From Triangularia verruculosa (lineage: Eukaryota; Ascomycota; Sordariomycetes; Sordariales; Podosporaceae), in contig MU863907.1 in assembly GCA_033296885.1 (NCBI GenBank), forward strand, positions 62,001-126,000: a DNA stretch of 64,000 nt, written 5' to 3'. Position numbers and translations under genes: made by a program. A model generated the notes under the pieces. That model was not told the origin of the DNA. It saw only the letters and a list, made by a program, of their open reading frames with translations, and did not search any database. Below, one piece after another: positions 33,833-44,290 of this stretch (its first letter is position 1; the number at the start of each line of letters is the position of its first letter).

Positions 33833-34465
33833 ATGTCTCTTCAGTGTAAGTGACGCCATTTCCCCGCATTGTTTGCTGCCAGTTCTTTCTCGACACCACG
33901 TGAACGATCACGTCGAGGAATCGAAGGAACAAACAACCAAAACAAATACGATTCAGAATCGATACTAACATGCCATCCCGCAGACCTCCCCGCTGTTAAG
34001 CCTTCGGCCATTGCTCTCGGCACCGTCTTCAACCACACCATCGAGCTCGGCGTCCTCTCTCCTCTCTTCGGCAAGACCTGGCAGAGAGCCAAGTCCGCCA
34101 ACACCAAGGAGGAGTTCCTCAAGTCTCGGGAAGCTTCCTCCGCCGCCGCTGCCTGGGGTACCGCCCTTGTCGGCTCTGCCCTTCAGTCCTACGGTGTCGG
34201 TGCCCTCATCAACGCCACTGGTACCCTCTCCTACAAGGGCGCCGCCTACCTCGGTGCTCTCATCTTCGCCGCCACCAGCGCTCCCGGCTTCATCTCCCAG
34301 CTTGTTGTCGAGCACCGCGCCTTTGACCAGGTCGGCTTGAACATTGTTGCCAAGCTCTTCGAGACTGTCGGTCTCTCCGTCTTCCTTTCCTGGTGGGGCA
34401 CCCGGACCATCCCCTTCGGCTCCGGTGGCACCCCATTGAGCCGCAACTCCTTCCGGGCGGAGTAA
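33833..34465 (+). CDS. small multi-pass membrane protein, probable DUF1761
   Basis: Exon 1 (33833-33845, 13 nt) encodes only MSLQ plus one base. The 138-nt intron (GTAAGT, branch site ACTAAC at 33,964-33,969, GCAG) joins it to exon 2 (33984-34465), giving 164 aa. Four hydrophobic segments alternate with polar loops. The N-terminal IALGTVFNHTIELGVLSPLF followed by GKTWQ resembles the FGKxW signature of DUF1761 membrane proteins; that family assignment is tentative and the function is unknown. Codon use is strongly C-ending, as in highly expressed genes such as RPL5, so abundant expression is likely. Confidence 0.8.
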
Positions 34466-35381
34466 ATTGGGAAAGAGATATCATGGGAAGGAGTTTTAGA
34501 TGATTAATGAAGCCTGCTTTGGCCCGGGATAGAGTGATCTTGGGGAAGAAATTCTAGGAATGAAACTCGGGGCGATGCTTTCCTTTTGTCTTGTACTTTT
34601 ATGATATTAGCATCCATGGAATGGGATTTGAGTTTCACTCACTACTGACCACCTTTTTGCCATATCTCATCTTCGTCCAAAAGGATATAACTTTACATGT
34701 TGAACTCAATCTCAGATCAGCTTGCTGTCTCAAATAGAACCTTCTAATGTCTACCACAGAAGCAGTCTCTGTCTTGCTACCAATCTCTACAATAATCAAT
34801 ACCCATCTCACATGGAGGTCTAGCAGCTTGACTTCTCCGTTATTTATCCCTGTTGCTTTACAAGCTTGTGGGCGAGTTCATTCTCACCAGCCTCCTTCAC
34901 CCATACATGACTTGCTACTCCAGTCCCAACCAAGCACGCACTCCAAACATGAAATATCGTACAGTCGCCTCCAACTCCCATCACCTCCCTCGACCGTCTC
35001 GTCTCTGTAGATGCTGTGAGGGATGTCACTCCAAGTATGGGGCCCTGAGGATATGCGAGAGGCAGGGCTGGCTTCTACAATGTCCATAGGGATATAGAAA
35101 AGCGTGTTTTCAATGTACATGACTTGTCTTTTTATACTAAATAAAATCCAGTGTCTGCCACTAAATTACAGATAGAGACACAAAATAGCCTACTCAGTAA
35201 TCCTTCATTGATGCCAAACAAAACATATCGCTATTCCAGTTCCTTCCCATACCGTAAAACCGTTTGCCTGTTTTCCTGCAGTCCTAGTTTTCAACACAAA
35301 GCTACCAAACACCGAACCTCAAAAAACCAAAAAGAGAAAAAGAAAAAGACTGCCTCCGCCTTATCATGCCAGACAAAGCGG
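34466..35381. other. convergent spacer
   Basis: 916 bp between the small membrane protein (plus) and the UBR-box gene (minus). AT-rich 3' UTR-like sequence with no convincing open frame. Confidence 0.55.
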
Positions 35382-37185
35382 TCAATATCCACTCTCCTCC
35401 CTCCTGTTGTCATCACCGTCTTTCCCCTGAGCAGAGGTGTCTGCGGTGGTGACCTCTTCATCGCCCCTCAGTTTGGCAAAATAGCCTTTGATGTCCTCCG
35501 CGCTGATCGCCTGGCCGCTCTCGGCGAACTGCTTAAAGAACGGCTTCAGCTTATCCTTCAGATGGTTGTACGCCATGACACCCTCGATTGCCTTCACCCT
35601 GTCGACATTCTTCAAGGCAGACTCCCCACGCTCGTAAAGAGAGTTGCTGCCCAGCGTAGAGCCGTTCTCCGAGGCCTCGGGTGACACGGGAGGTTCATAT
35701 GTCTCCTCCTCCTCAAGAAGCTGAGGGTGTGGGATAAGCAGAGGGAAGCACGAAGAGCAGCGGCAAAGCTTCTCTCTAAAGTCAGGCTTGCAGAACAGAG
35801 AGAATTTCCCCGAGGGAGGAACTGGAGGTAGGGAGAGTAGCTTGCACGGCGGTGGAATAGAAGGGGTGGCAGAGCGTTCTCTAGGGCTCTCTTTGGACTC
35901 GGATTCGTTCTTCACCCGCTTGGATGTCTGGGAGCTCGCGTCATCATCATCATCACCTGAGGCTTTGCGCTTCTTGGAAACTTCAAGGCTGGTGGGGGTT
36001 GGCGTGATGGTGGTAGCGGGCTCCTCGGCTGAGACGGGAGCAGCGTTCTCTATCCTCAATGTCGGTTCCTTGGTTGTGGGGGCGGCGAATTCCTCGTTGG
36101 CAGGAGCATCTGGAAGCGTTTCCTCAGCCGGACCATCTGGCCTGAGATAGACTGCTGGCAAGAATCCTTCAGTGCCGGTATATCGCTTGATCCATGGGTA
36201 AGCCTCGACACACTTGTAACACAAGAAAGCCTCAAAGTCTTCTTCCTCGGGGAATCCGGGAGGAAGCGGGGGATCGTCATCTTCCTCATCTTCTTCCTCG
36301 GCGCCATTTTGCGTCGGAAGCGCTTCAGCATCTTCGGAAATGGTTGGAAGTGTGCCGTCGTCTTTTTTCTCTTCTGTCTTTGGTTTCTTTTCCTTGGCCA
36401 TACCCTCGAACCACTTTGGACCCATTCCAACCACACAACCAGGGTGCCACCAATCCTCGCCGCAGCCTCCGGTCTCGTGGGTGCCCAGACCCAGACACTG
36501 GAACATGGTTCCTTTTTGCTCGAAGGGATCGTAGTCACACTCACATCCACAGAAACGATTGCGGAAGTTATGGTTGTATTTGTTATTGACATCGGGTTCT
36601 TGAGAGTGAACACCCCCCTTCGAGTTGGTGCCGGGATTCAGACGAAGGTTGCAAGGGCTTGTTGATGGAAATCTCGTAGTACCGCAGTCGCAGGTAAAGT
36701 TGCGCTTGTTGAAGATCTCGACGAGGGTATGCTCGCCGTGGCATTGCACTGAGCAGGCATAGCATACACCAGCTGCATTGTAGGGATCGGAGGAGTTCGC
36801 CGGTGGGGGGTTGCAGGTGAGACAAGCAAAAACTGCCTGTCGAAGCGGACCAAGGGCATTGGTACAATTCTCGATGCTCTAAATAACAAAGCATTAGCTC
36901 AAGGCCTCCAGTTTTTGATGGTCACGATGGTCGTACATAGGGAAGAGCCTCGCGCGCATCAGCCTCCAGTTGCATCTGGTCACGCAGAAATCTAGATTGC
37001 AATGTCAGTGGCGATTTCAAAAGCTATGCAATTGGAACGACATACTCAGCGGCCGTCTGTGAGTCGCTTGACTTGTGCGAGCCAACACTGTCACTGCGAG
37101 GCTTGTTGCGAGCGACCGACGTATCGCCTCCGTCGTCAGGGGCATCGGCCACGGAGGCAGCCTTCGGCGCCGGAGCAGGATCCAT
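35382..37185 (-). CDS. UBR7: UBR-box and PHD-like zinc finger protein (UBR7/Mlo2 type)
   Basis: A putative E3 ubiquitin ligase adaptor. Exons 37046-37185, 36937-36991 (55 nt) and 35382-36878 flank introns of 54 and 58 nt, giving 563 aa. The UBR zinc domain runs from about residue 80 (FACLTCNPP, GVCYACSVQCHGEHTL, RNFTCDCGTTRF). A PHD-like domain follows (FCGCECDYDP, MFQCLGLGTHETGGCGEDWWHPGC, then CYKCVEAYPW). The second half is acidic, with KRKASGDDDDD, a basic KRVKNE patch, and a conserved C-terminal block RVKAIEGVMAYNHLKDKLKPF. This order is that of human UBR7 and S. pombe Mlo2. Its ligase activity and substrates are not visible here. Divergent from MCM2. Confidence 0.88.
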
Positions 37186-37616
37186 GATGAGTAATCGATA
37201 GAAGTGAAAAAAGGGTCACGACTTCAACTTGACACCAAAATTCAGCAAAAGTCAACAACAAAAAAAGGGTGCAAAGTGAGATTGATTCCAGGCTGATGAG
37301 CTTCCTCAACGTTGAGAGTCGCGCAACGACGCGAGTGTAAGCTTATCTTATCTAAAGTGGTGCAGGGATCAGGCGCAAGGCAGGCGTGGGGAGAAGGTGC
37401 CAAGAACCACTTAACGCGTTAAGACACGAAACCGCGACAAAATCGCGTTGCCCCTGCCCCTTTCCCGTTTTGCTTCTCCTCCACAGTTTGCCCAGCGACC
37501 GCTGTTCCACATCGTCTCTCTTTCCTGACAGGCTCATCCACATCACCACGACCCTCGCTTCTGTCCGGACGATAACGATACCCTCTTTCTTTTCCCAGAA
37601 ACACACGATCGCAGAC
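37186..37616. promoter_or_regulatory. bidirectional promoter UBR7/MCM2
   Basis: 431 bp between start codons. A perfect 12-bp palindrome TTAACGCGTTAA (37,411-37,422) with an ACGCGT core lies 195 bp before the MCM2 ATG. A GACGCGA site lies at 37,328-37,334. MCM genes are classic MBF-type targets in fungi; use of these sites is inferred. Confidence 0.65.
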
Positions 37617-40434
37617 ATGAGGTATGTTTTGCTTTTACTTTGGTGCCCAATGTAAAGGTCAAAGGGGGAAAAGAAAAAAAAACACAACAAAAAATCAGGC
37701 CCATGTAAATAATTAGATGGATTTGACTTCAAGCTAATCGACGCCTCTGTAGTTCCCCGCTTCGTGATAACCCGTCTTCCGCCAACCGTGGCGCACCAGC
37801 TCGGGGAAACAGAAAGCGCGCACGCACTAATGGTGACGATGCGCCCTCTTCCATTGCCGGTGCTTCGAGCCCGATCCTGCCCTCTTCTCCTCCAGCCTTC
37901 CACAGCATCGCCCACGGCGCCGATGACGACGATGATGTTGAGGAGGACGTTGAAATCCCGGATGATCTCGACGATTTAGACGAAGCCGCCGAGGATGATG
38001 TCGATTTGTTCAGGGACGGCTTCGAGCAAGATTACCGCAGCAGGGAGGATGACCGTTACGAAGGCATCGACATTGATGATGAGGGCGATTATGACTCCAT
38101 GAACCTCGGTGACAGGCGACGACTCGAAGCTCAGCTCAACCGGAGAGATAGAGAGGTTGCCAGGAGGCAACGTCTTCCAGCTGCCTTCCTCCCCGGTGAA
38201 GAAGATGGTGATATTGATCTCTCAGCCCAGCCCCGCCGTCGCAGACATCGCTACGATGAGGACCCTGATGAGGATATGGACGGCGACATCATGGACGAGG
38301 AGCTCTCACTCGAGGCTCTCCATGATGTCAAGGCTTCCAGTTTGACCGATTGGGTATCTCAACAAGCCGTTCAACGCACAATCAAGAGAGAGTTCAAGGC
38401 GTTCCTCACCGAGTACATCGACGACAGTGGTTCTTCTGTCTACGGCAACCGCATTAGAACCCTTGGTGAGGTCAATGCCGAGACTCTCGAGGTGTCGTAT
38501 GAGCATCTCTCTACATCCAAAGCTATTTTGGCCTACTTCTTGGCCAATGCGCCTGCCGAGATGCTCAAGCTCTTTGACGAAGTCGCCATGGACGTTGTCT
38601 TGTTGCACTACCCCGATTACGAGCGTATCCACGCTGAAATCCACGTCCGCATCTTTGATCTCCCCGTTCACTACACCCTCCGCCAGCTGCGTCAATCCCA
38701 CCTCAACTGCCTCGTGCGCGTGAGTGGTGTGGTGACCAGAAGATCTGGTGTCTTCCCCCAACTCAAGTACGTCAAGTTCGACTGTACCAAATGCGGTGTC
38801 ACACTCGGACCCTTCCAGCAAGAGTCCAACGTCGAGGTAAAGGTGTCATACTGCCAGAGCTGCCAGTCTCGCGGCCCCTTCACTCTCAACTCGGAAAAGA
38901 CCGTCTACAGAAATTACCAAAAGCTCACCCTTCAGGAGTCGCCTGGCACTGTTCCAGCCGGCCGTCTCCCCCGTCACCGTGAGGTGATTCTCCTCTGGGA
39001 CCTCATCGACAAGGCCAAGCCCGGTGAGGAAATTGAAGTCACTGGTATTTACCGCAACAACTACGATGCCCAGCTCAACAACCGCAACGGCTTCCCAGTC
39101 TTTGCCACCATCCTCGAGGCCAATAATATTGTCAAGTCTCACGATCAGCTTGCTGGCTTCCGCATGACTGAAGAAGACGAGCACGAGATTCGTCGCCTGT
39201 CTAAGGACCCCCACATTGTCGACAAGATTGTCAACTCCATCGCCCCTAGCATTTACGGACACACCGACATCAAGACCGCCGTCGCTCTGTCTCTCTTCGG
39301 CGGTGTAGCCAAGACCACCAAAGGTAACCATCACGTCAGAGGCGACATCAACGTGTTGCTGCTTGGTGATCCAGGTACTGCCAAGTCCCAAGTTCTGAAG
39401 TACGTCGAAAAGACAGCCCACCGCGCTGTCTTTGCCACCGGTCAAGGCGCCTCCGCCGTCGGTTTGACTGCCTCCGTCCGTCGCGACCCCCTCACGAGCG
39501 AATGGACCCTCGAAGGTGGCGCCCTCGTCCTGGCAGACAAGGGAACCTGTCTGATCGATGAGTTCGACAAAATGAACGACCAAGACAGAACATCCATCCA
39601 CGAAGCAATGGAGCAGCAGACTATTTCCATCTCCAAGGCCGGTATTGTTACCACCCTGCAGGCCAGGTGCGGCATCATTGCCGCAGCTAACCCCATTGGC
39701 GGACGCTACAACTCCACTATTCCTTTCAGTGCCAATGTCGAACTTACCGAGCCGATTTTGTCTCGTTTTGACATCCTGTGCGTGGTCAGGGATACGGTTG
39801 AGCCAGAGGAGGATGAGAGATTAGCCAAGTTTATTGTCGGATCTCACTCAAGAAGCCACCCCTTGTCGCAATCACAGGCGGCAAGCACGCAAAATGGTGG
39901 GCAGTCGATGGAGGTGGAACATGATTCTGCTGTTCTGGAAACTCAGAATGGGCTGAGAAAGGAAGACCAGATCCCACAGGAGCTGCTGAGGAAGTACATT
40001 CTCTATGCTAGAGAGAGGTGCCAGCCGAAGCTGTATCATATCGACGAGGACAAGATTGGGAGGCTGTATGCCGACATGAGGAGAGAGAGTTTGGCTACGG
40101 GGGCTTATCCCATCACTGTAAGTTTTTGACTTCGTTCCAACAAACAAGTCCCTTCTTTTCTTACCTTTAACTAACATGTGAATAGGTCCGTCATTTGGAA
40201 GCTATCATTCGCATCGCGGAAGCTTTCTGCAAGATGAGACTGAGCGAATACTGCTCTGCGCAAGATATCGACAGGGCGATTGCCGTGACGGTGGAGAGTT
40301 TTGTCGGGAGTCAAAAGGTCAGTTGCAAGAAGGCGCTGTCGAGGGCTTTTGCAAAGTACACGCTTGCCCGTCCTGGAGCGACGAATGGGACGCAGTCGCA
40401 CGGACAGAGGAGGGGGAGGGCTGCAAGGGCTTGA
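37617..40434 (+). CDS. MCM2: MCM2 replicative helicase subunit
   Basis: A subunit of the MCM2-7 helicase that licenses origins and unwinds DNA. Exon 1 (37617-37621) holds only ATGAG; a 131-nt intron follows. Exon 2 is 37753-40117 and exon 3 is 40186-40434 (68-nt intron), giving 872 aa. The acidic N-terminus (DDDDDVEEDVEI) matches the histone-binding, Cdc7-target tail of Mcm2. The zinc finger is CTKCG...CQSC (about residues 345-375). The ATPase shows Walker A GDPGTAKSQ (about 540), Walker B CLIDEFDKM (about 602) and the SRFD arginine finger. The C-terminal winged-helix region begins AIIRIAEAFCKMRLSE. All catalytic motifs are intact. Confidence 0.97.
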
Positions 40435-41510
40435 GCAAGGTATGGGAAAGAATTGCGTGCTGTTCACGTTTGATTGTTTTGATGATGGGAAATGTAAAGT
40501 GAAATGTTTGGGATGCAAAGGATATGGACTGGGGTGGGGTGGGTGGGCAAAGTGCGAAGTTATTTATATTATATACCTGTTTTGTTCACGACTTTCTTTT
40601 TTTTTTTTTTCTATTATTGCTCTTGGTGATGTGGTGGCGTGATAACTGTTTAGCAAAAATTGGTGATGATGTTGTCGTGGTGGTTAATGGTTATTTGTTG
40701 AGTTGTTGTTTGTTGTTGCCATGGCAGCGAGTAGGACGGTGGTGATGTTGGCTAATAAAAGAGAGTGGCGGTATGGGAAAGTATTGGAAATATTGGAATG
40801 GTTACAGCCTTGAGAGTCGATCAAGTTGAACGCAGCAATGGTGGTGGTGCAGGTTGGCCAGAAAAAGAGTGGAACGTGGTTGGTTGACGACGACGTGGTC
40901 GGCGACAGCAAGGTTGCAGCAATGTGGATGGTCAACACCAACAAGTATGCGGGCAGCAGTGGTGATGGTTAACAACACCACGATCAGTGGCAGAGATGGT
41001 CGTCAGGCTGGGTAACGGGACTGGGCCGGCACTGGAAGGCAGCTACGTCGAAGGGTTGGGGCTGGGAGTCGAGGATCAACCACGACGAGGGTCAACCACC
41101 CTGCAATGGACAGGAAGACGACATGACCCTTGATATAGAAGGTCCCGGAACTTGAATTTCGACGGAAGCAAGCATAGTCACCTTGGCGTGGTCAAGTGGT
41201 TAGCTTGTGGAAGTAACCTGGACAAACAAGGGAGTTCATGGCGTGGTCATGTTCTCCTGGTGGTCATGGGTTCGGAGCGCGTTCGGGGCACTCAATTTGA
41301 AAATTATTGAATCGCCGTGCCGCCAGTTGGCGGAGTCGCTGGCATCGATCGAAGATAAAATTCCTTACGGCGTGGTCATAAGGGTTTTTCGTAACCATCT
41401 ACCCTCCCGCGCGCATGGGGCTAGATGGCGAGCTTTTTTGCCATTCTTTATTTTTATTTTTCACTGCTTGCTACGGGATATGATGGTTATGGAATGTTGT
41501 TTTGTGTGGC
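40435..41510. other. convergent spacer MCM2-HAD hydrolase
   Basis: 1.08 kb, low-complexity and G/T-rich at 40,640-41,000 (GGTGGTGATGTT-like runs), with a T-run near 40,597-40,610. The decamer GGCGTGGTCA occurs three times (41,185, 41,240 and 41,369). No gene recognised. Confidence 0.55.
41185..41378. repeat. three copies of decamer GGCGTGGTCA
   Basis: Exact copies at 41,185-41,194, 41,240-41,249 and 41,369-41,378, all on the plus strand, in a non-coding spacer. The first is part of a sequence resembling a tRNA D-arm (TGGTCAAGTGG). Confidence 0.8.
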
Positions 41511-42497
41511 CTAAATCTTTGCCTTGCTGCCTTTGAAATTAGGCTTGATGGGGATCTTGGGATGTCCACTATCTAGCGACAAGCCGGTCACCTTCTCAAG
41601 CTCTTCCACTGCTTCGTATGCCTTGCCTAATGGCACCTTGATTGTCTGAAACCCAGCTTGCTTTGCAGCTTTCAAATTCTCTCCGATGTCATCTAAAAAT
41701 GTGATTTCGTTCACCTTCACACCCGACGACCAGCCTCCCGCTTGTCCTCTTGCCGTGTTTGCGTTCGCTTTGGCAAACTCATCCACCTTTTTCAGTGCAT
41801 ACTGGTAAATCTTTGGGTCCGGCTTTCTCAGCCCAACGTGGGCAGAGGACACAAAAACGTCAAACAGACTCCGGAGAGGGTCATCCAGATAGTTTTCCTG
41901 GTACAGATCGTGACCCGGTGGGAAGATGACCGTGTTGCTGAGGGCGGCAATGATGAACTTGCCGCTGGCCTTGAGAGCCTTCAGAGCTGGAAACATCCAT
42001 GGATCAGGCGCCTTTGCCGATGTCATCATGTCATTGAAAAGCCATTGCCCATCAAGCTTGGGAAGGGGAGGGATGTCTTTCGGCAAGGCTGGATTTTGGG
42101 CCTGCTGGGCCTGATAGAATGCCTTCCATCGAGACTGGTCGTGGAGATCACGGTTGAATCCCTCAAAGAAGGAGGCGTCCATTGGGATATTTCCTTTTTC
42201 GAGGCGGTGCCAGAACCCATTAGGGGCTGTCTTGGAGAGGGAGTAGTTGACCCATCCTGGAGGAATGCCGAGTGAAAGCTCGTAGTCTAGAATGGATTGA
42301 AACGGGGAGATGACCTGTGGACGTTAGAATCATTTACAGAGGGCTCATGGGGAATTGATCAACGAGATGAGAGACAAGCATACACAAACACCTCCGATGT
42401 CAAACAAGAGGACCTTTGGCTTGGTGTTTGAAGACATAGGCGACATGGCGTCAATTTCGTCCAGGATGTATTCGACAGGAACCTCTTCAGAAGTCAT
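41511..42497 (-). CDS. HAD-superfamily hydrolase (epoxide-hydrolase N-terminal-like)
   Basis: A predicted small-molecule phosphatase or haloacid dehalogenase-like hydrolase. Exon 1 is 42384-42497 and exon 2 is 41511-42314, with a 69-nt intron (GTATGC...ACAG), giving 305 aa. Motif I is VLLFDIGGVCVISPF, spliced across the intron, with the nucleophile Asp at about residue 34. The second motif I position is Gly rather than Asp, as in YihX/ACAD10-like HAD members. A helical cap follows. Motif II is IIAALSNTV, the motif III region is GLRKPDPKIYQYAL, and motif IV is ITFLDDIGENLKAA. This set resembles the N-terminal phosphatase domain of soluble epoxide hydrolase. The substrate is unknown. The protein ends in a basic tail, with no transit peptide. 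Confidence 0.88.
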
Positions 42498-43144
42498 TTG
42501 AAACTATTTGGCCCTTGCGGAACAGAACGCACGATTATGTAGGAACAGCATCACCAGCAACCACCCCTCCCCGTTGGCAGCAACACGGTGGAAGTTGAAA
42601 GCCGGAGCCGAGTGGCCGGACTGACACGGAGAGCCGCGCTAGTGGGGAACCTCGGCTCCCCGTCGGTCTGGTGTTTCCATTCAATGCACCTACGCCCTGA
42701 AATTGGTACAGCAAGTAACCTAGAATATACCTTGAATACGACAAAATAAGGCTGTCCATTACCTTGAAAGGCATCTTATCTGTCTATCAAGGGCCTTTTG
42801 AATATCCCATAATCAAGACTTGGTACTTTGCAGTACTAAACACTTATTAGAGCGTGCCCCTGCAGCATGAATGCCAGGAGGCCCAGTTTTCTCAATCGTC
42901 ACCCAACATATTTTGTTTCAAGTCCCACTTTCGTTACCCTCCCATGCACGCGCACGCCACCCCAGCTTTGCCCCAGCTTTCGTCCCCGACCACCCAACTC
43001 ACCGCCCCGCCCTAGCTTGTTAGGGCATTTTTGGGAAGCCCACCGAATTTTGTCAGCTTCGAAATTCGGCTTCTTACCTCTCTCCCACTCGACGACAAAC
43101 CCGAGCCCTGTGAGTATCGCATCGCCCAGCGAACAGCAGTCAAA
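42498..43144. promoter_or_regulatory. divergent spacer HAD hydrolase/RPL5
   Basis: 647 bp between two start codons. The 280 bp before RPL5 are pyrimidine-rich, as usual for ribosomal protein promoters, and include CCCTAGCTTGTTAGGG at 43,010-43,025. Confidence 0.6.
43010..43025. promoter_or_regulatory. TTAGGG-type inverted element upstream of RPL5
   Basis: CCCTA and TAGGG in inverted orientation, 120 bp before the RPL5 ATG. TTAGGG/CCCTAA sites bound by Tbf1 occur in ribosomal-protein promoters of many ascomycetes. Identification here is by motif only. Confidence 0.45.
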
Positions 43145-44290
43145 ATGGTAAGTTGATACCGCCATTCGTCGCTCCCGTTGCCATTGGCATCGGTTTCTTT
43201 TGCACCTACACGAACGAGTCGAGAGGACTGGGGGAATTGGAAGAGTCAACGCAAGATGCTTCGGAGGAGGAAAAATATTCTGAAGCGATAATTGCTGACT
43301 CGGGGATTTGCGCATTCAGGCCTTCCACAAGCTCGTGAAGAACAGCGCGTACTACAGGTAAGTTTCTCACCTCCAGGCGCTCTTTTGCGATGATCGGGCG
43401 ATTTTGCTGACACGTCTCGAAACAGCCGCTTCCAGACCAAGTACAAGCGCAGAAGAGAGGGCAAGACCGACTACTATGCTCGCAAGCGCCTGATCACCCA
43501 GGCCAAGAACAAGTACAACGCCCCCAAGTACAGACTCGTTGTCCGCTTCTCCAACCGCGACATCATCACCCAGATCGTCACCTCCGAGATCACCGGTGAC
43601 AAGGTCTTCGCTTCCGCCTACTCCCACGAGCTCCGCGCCTATGGTATCGAGCACGGCCTTACCAACTGGGCTGCTGCCTACGCCACTGGTCTCCTCCTCG
43701 CCCGCCGCGTCTTGAAGAAGCTCGGCCTCGACGAGGACTTCGCCGGTGTTGAGGAGGCTGATGGTGAGTACACTCTCACCGAGGCCGCCGAGACCGACGA
43801 TGGCCAGCGCCGTCCCTTCAAGGCCTTCCTTGATGTCGGTCTCTCCCGCACCTCCACTGGTGCCCGTGTCTTTGGTGTCATGAAGGGTGCCTCCGACGGC
43901 GGTATCCTCGTCCCCCACTCCGAGAACCGCTTCCCCGGTTTCGACATGGAGTCCGAGGAGCTCGACGCCGAGACCCTCAAGAAGTACATCTTCGGCGGCC
44001 ACGTTGCTGAGTACATGGAGACCCTCGCCGATGACGATGAGGAGCGCTACAAGGGCCAGTTCGTCAAGTACATTGAGGACGACATTGAGGCCGATGCCCT
44101 CGAGGACCTCTACGCCGAGGCCCACAAGGCCATCCGTGAGGACCCCAACAAGAAGTACGAGTCCGATGCGCCCAAAAAGACCAAGGAGGAGTGGAAGGCG
44201 GAGTCCAAGAAGTACCGCCAATCCAAGCTTACCCACGAGGAGCGCAAGGCCGGTGTCCAGAAGCGCATTGCCACCCTTCTCGAGGAGTAA
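43145..44290 (+). CDS. RPL5: 60S ribosomal protein L5 (uL18)
   Basis: Binds 5S rRNA in the large ribosomal subunit. Exon 1 is just the ATG (43145-43147). A 172-nt intron (GTAAGT...TCAG) leads to exon 2 (43320-43357), and a 68-nt intron to exon 3 (43426-44290), giving 301 aa, the family length. The start is AFHKLVKNSAYYSRFQTKYKRRREGKTDY. Other marks are TNWAAAYATGLLLARRVL, the basic C-terminal tail KYRQSKLTHEERKAG, and almost exclusively C-ending codons. The strong codon bias also creates a 289-codon antisense open frame, which I reject. Confidence 0.98.

Noticed and set aside
41181..41290. Possible tRNA gene (A-box TGGTCAAGTGG, B-box-like GGTTCGGAGC)
   Set aside because: Acceptor ends do not pair, no anticodon stem forms, and the B-box has mismatches at key positions.
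43367..44236. 289-codon open frame antisense to RPL5
   Set aside because: It mirrors the strongly biased codons of RPL5 exon 3; the Leu/Gly/Val-rich product has no domain.
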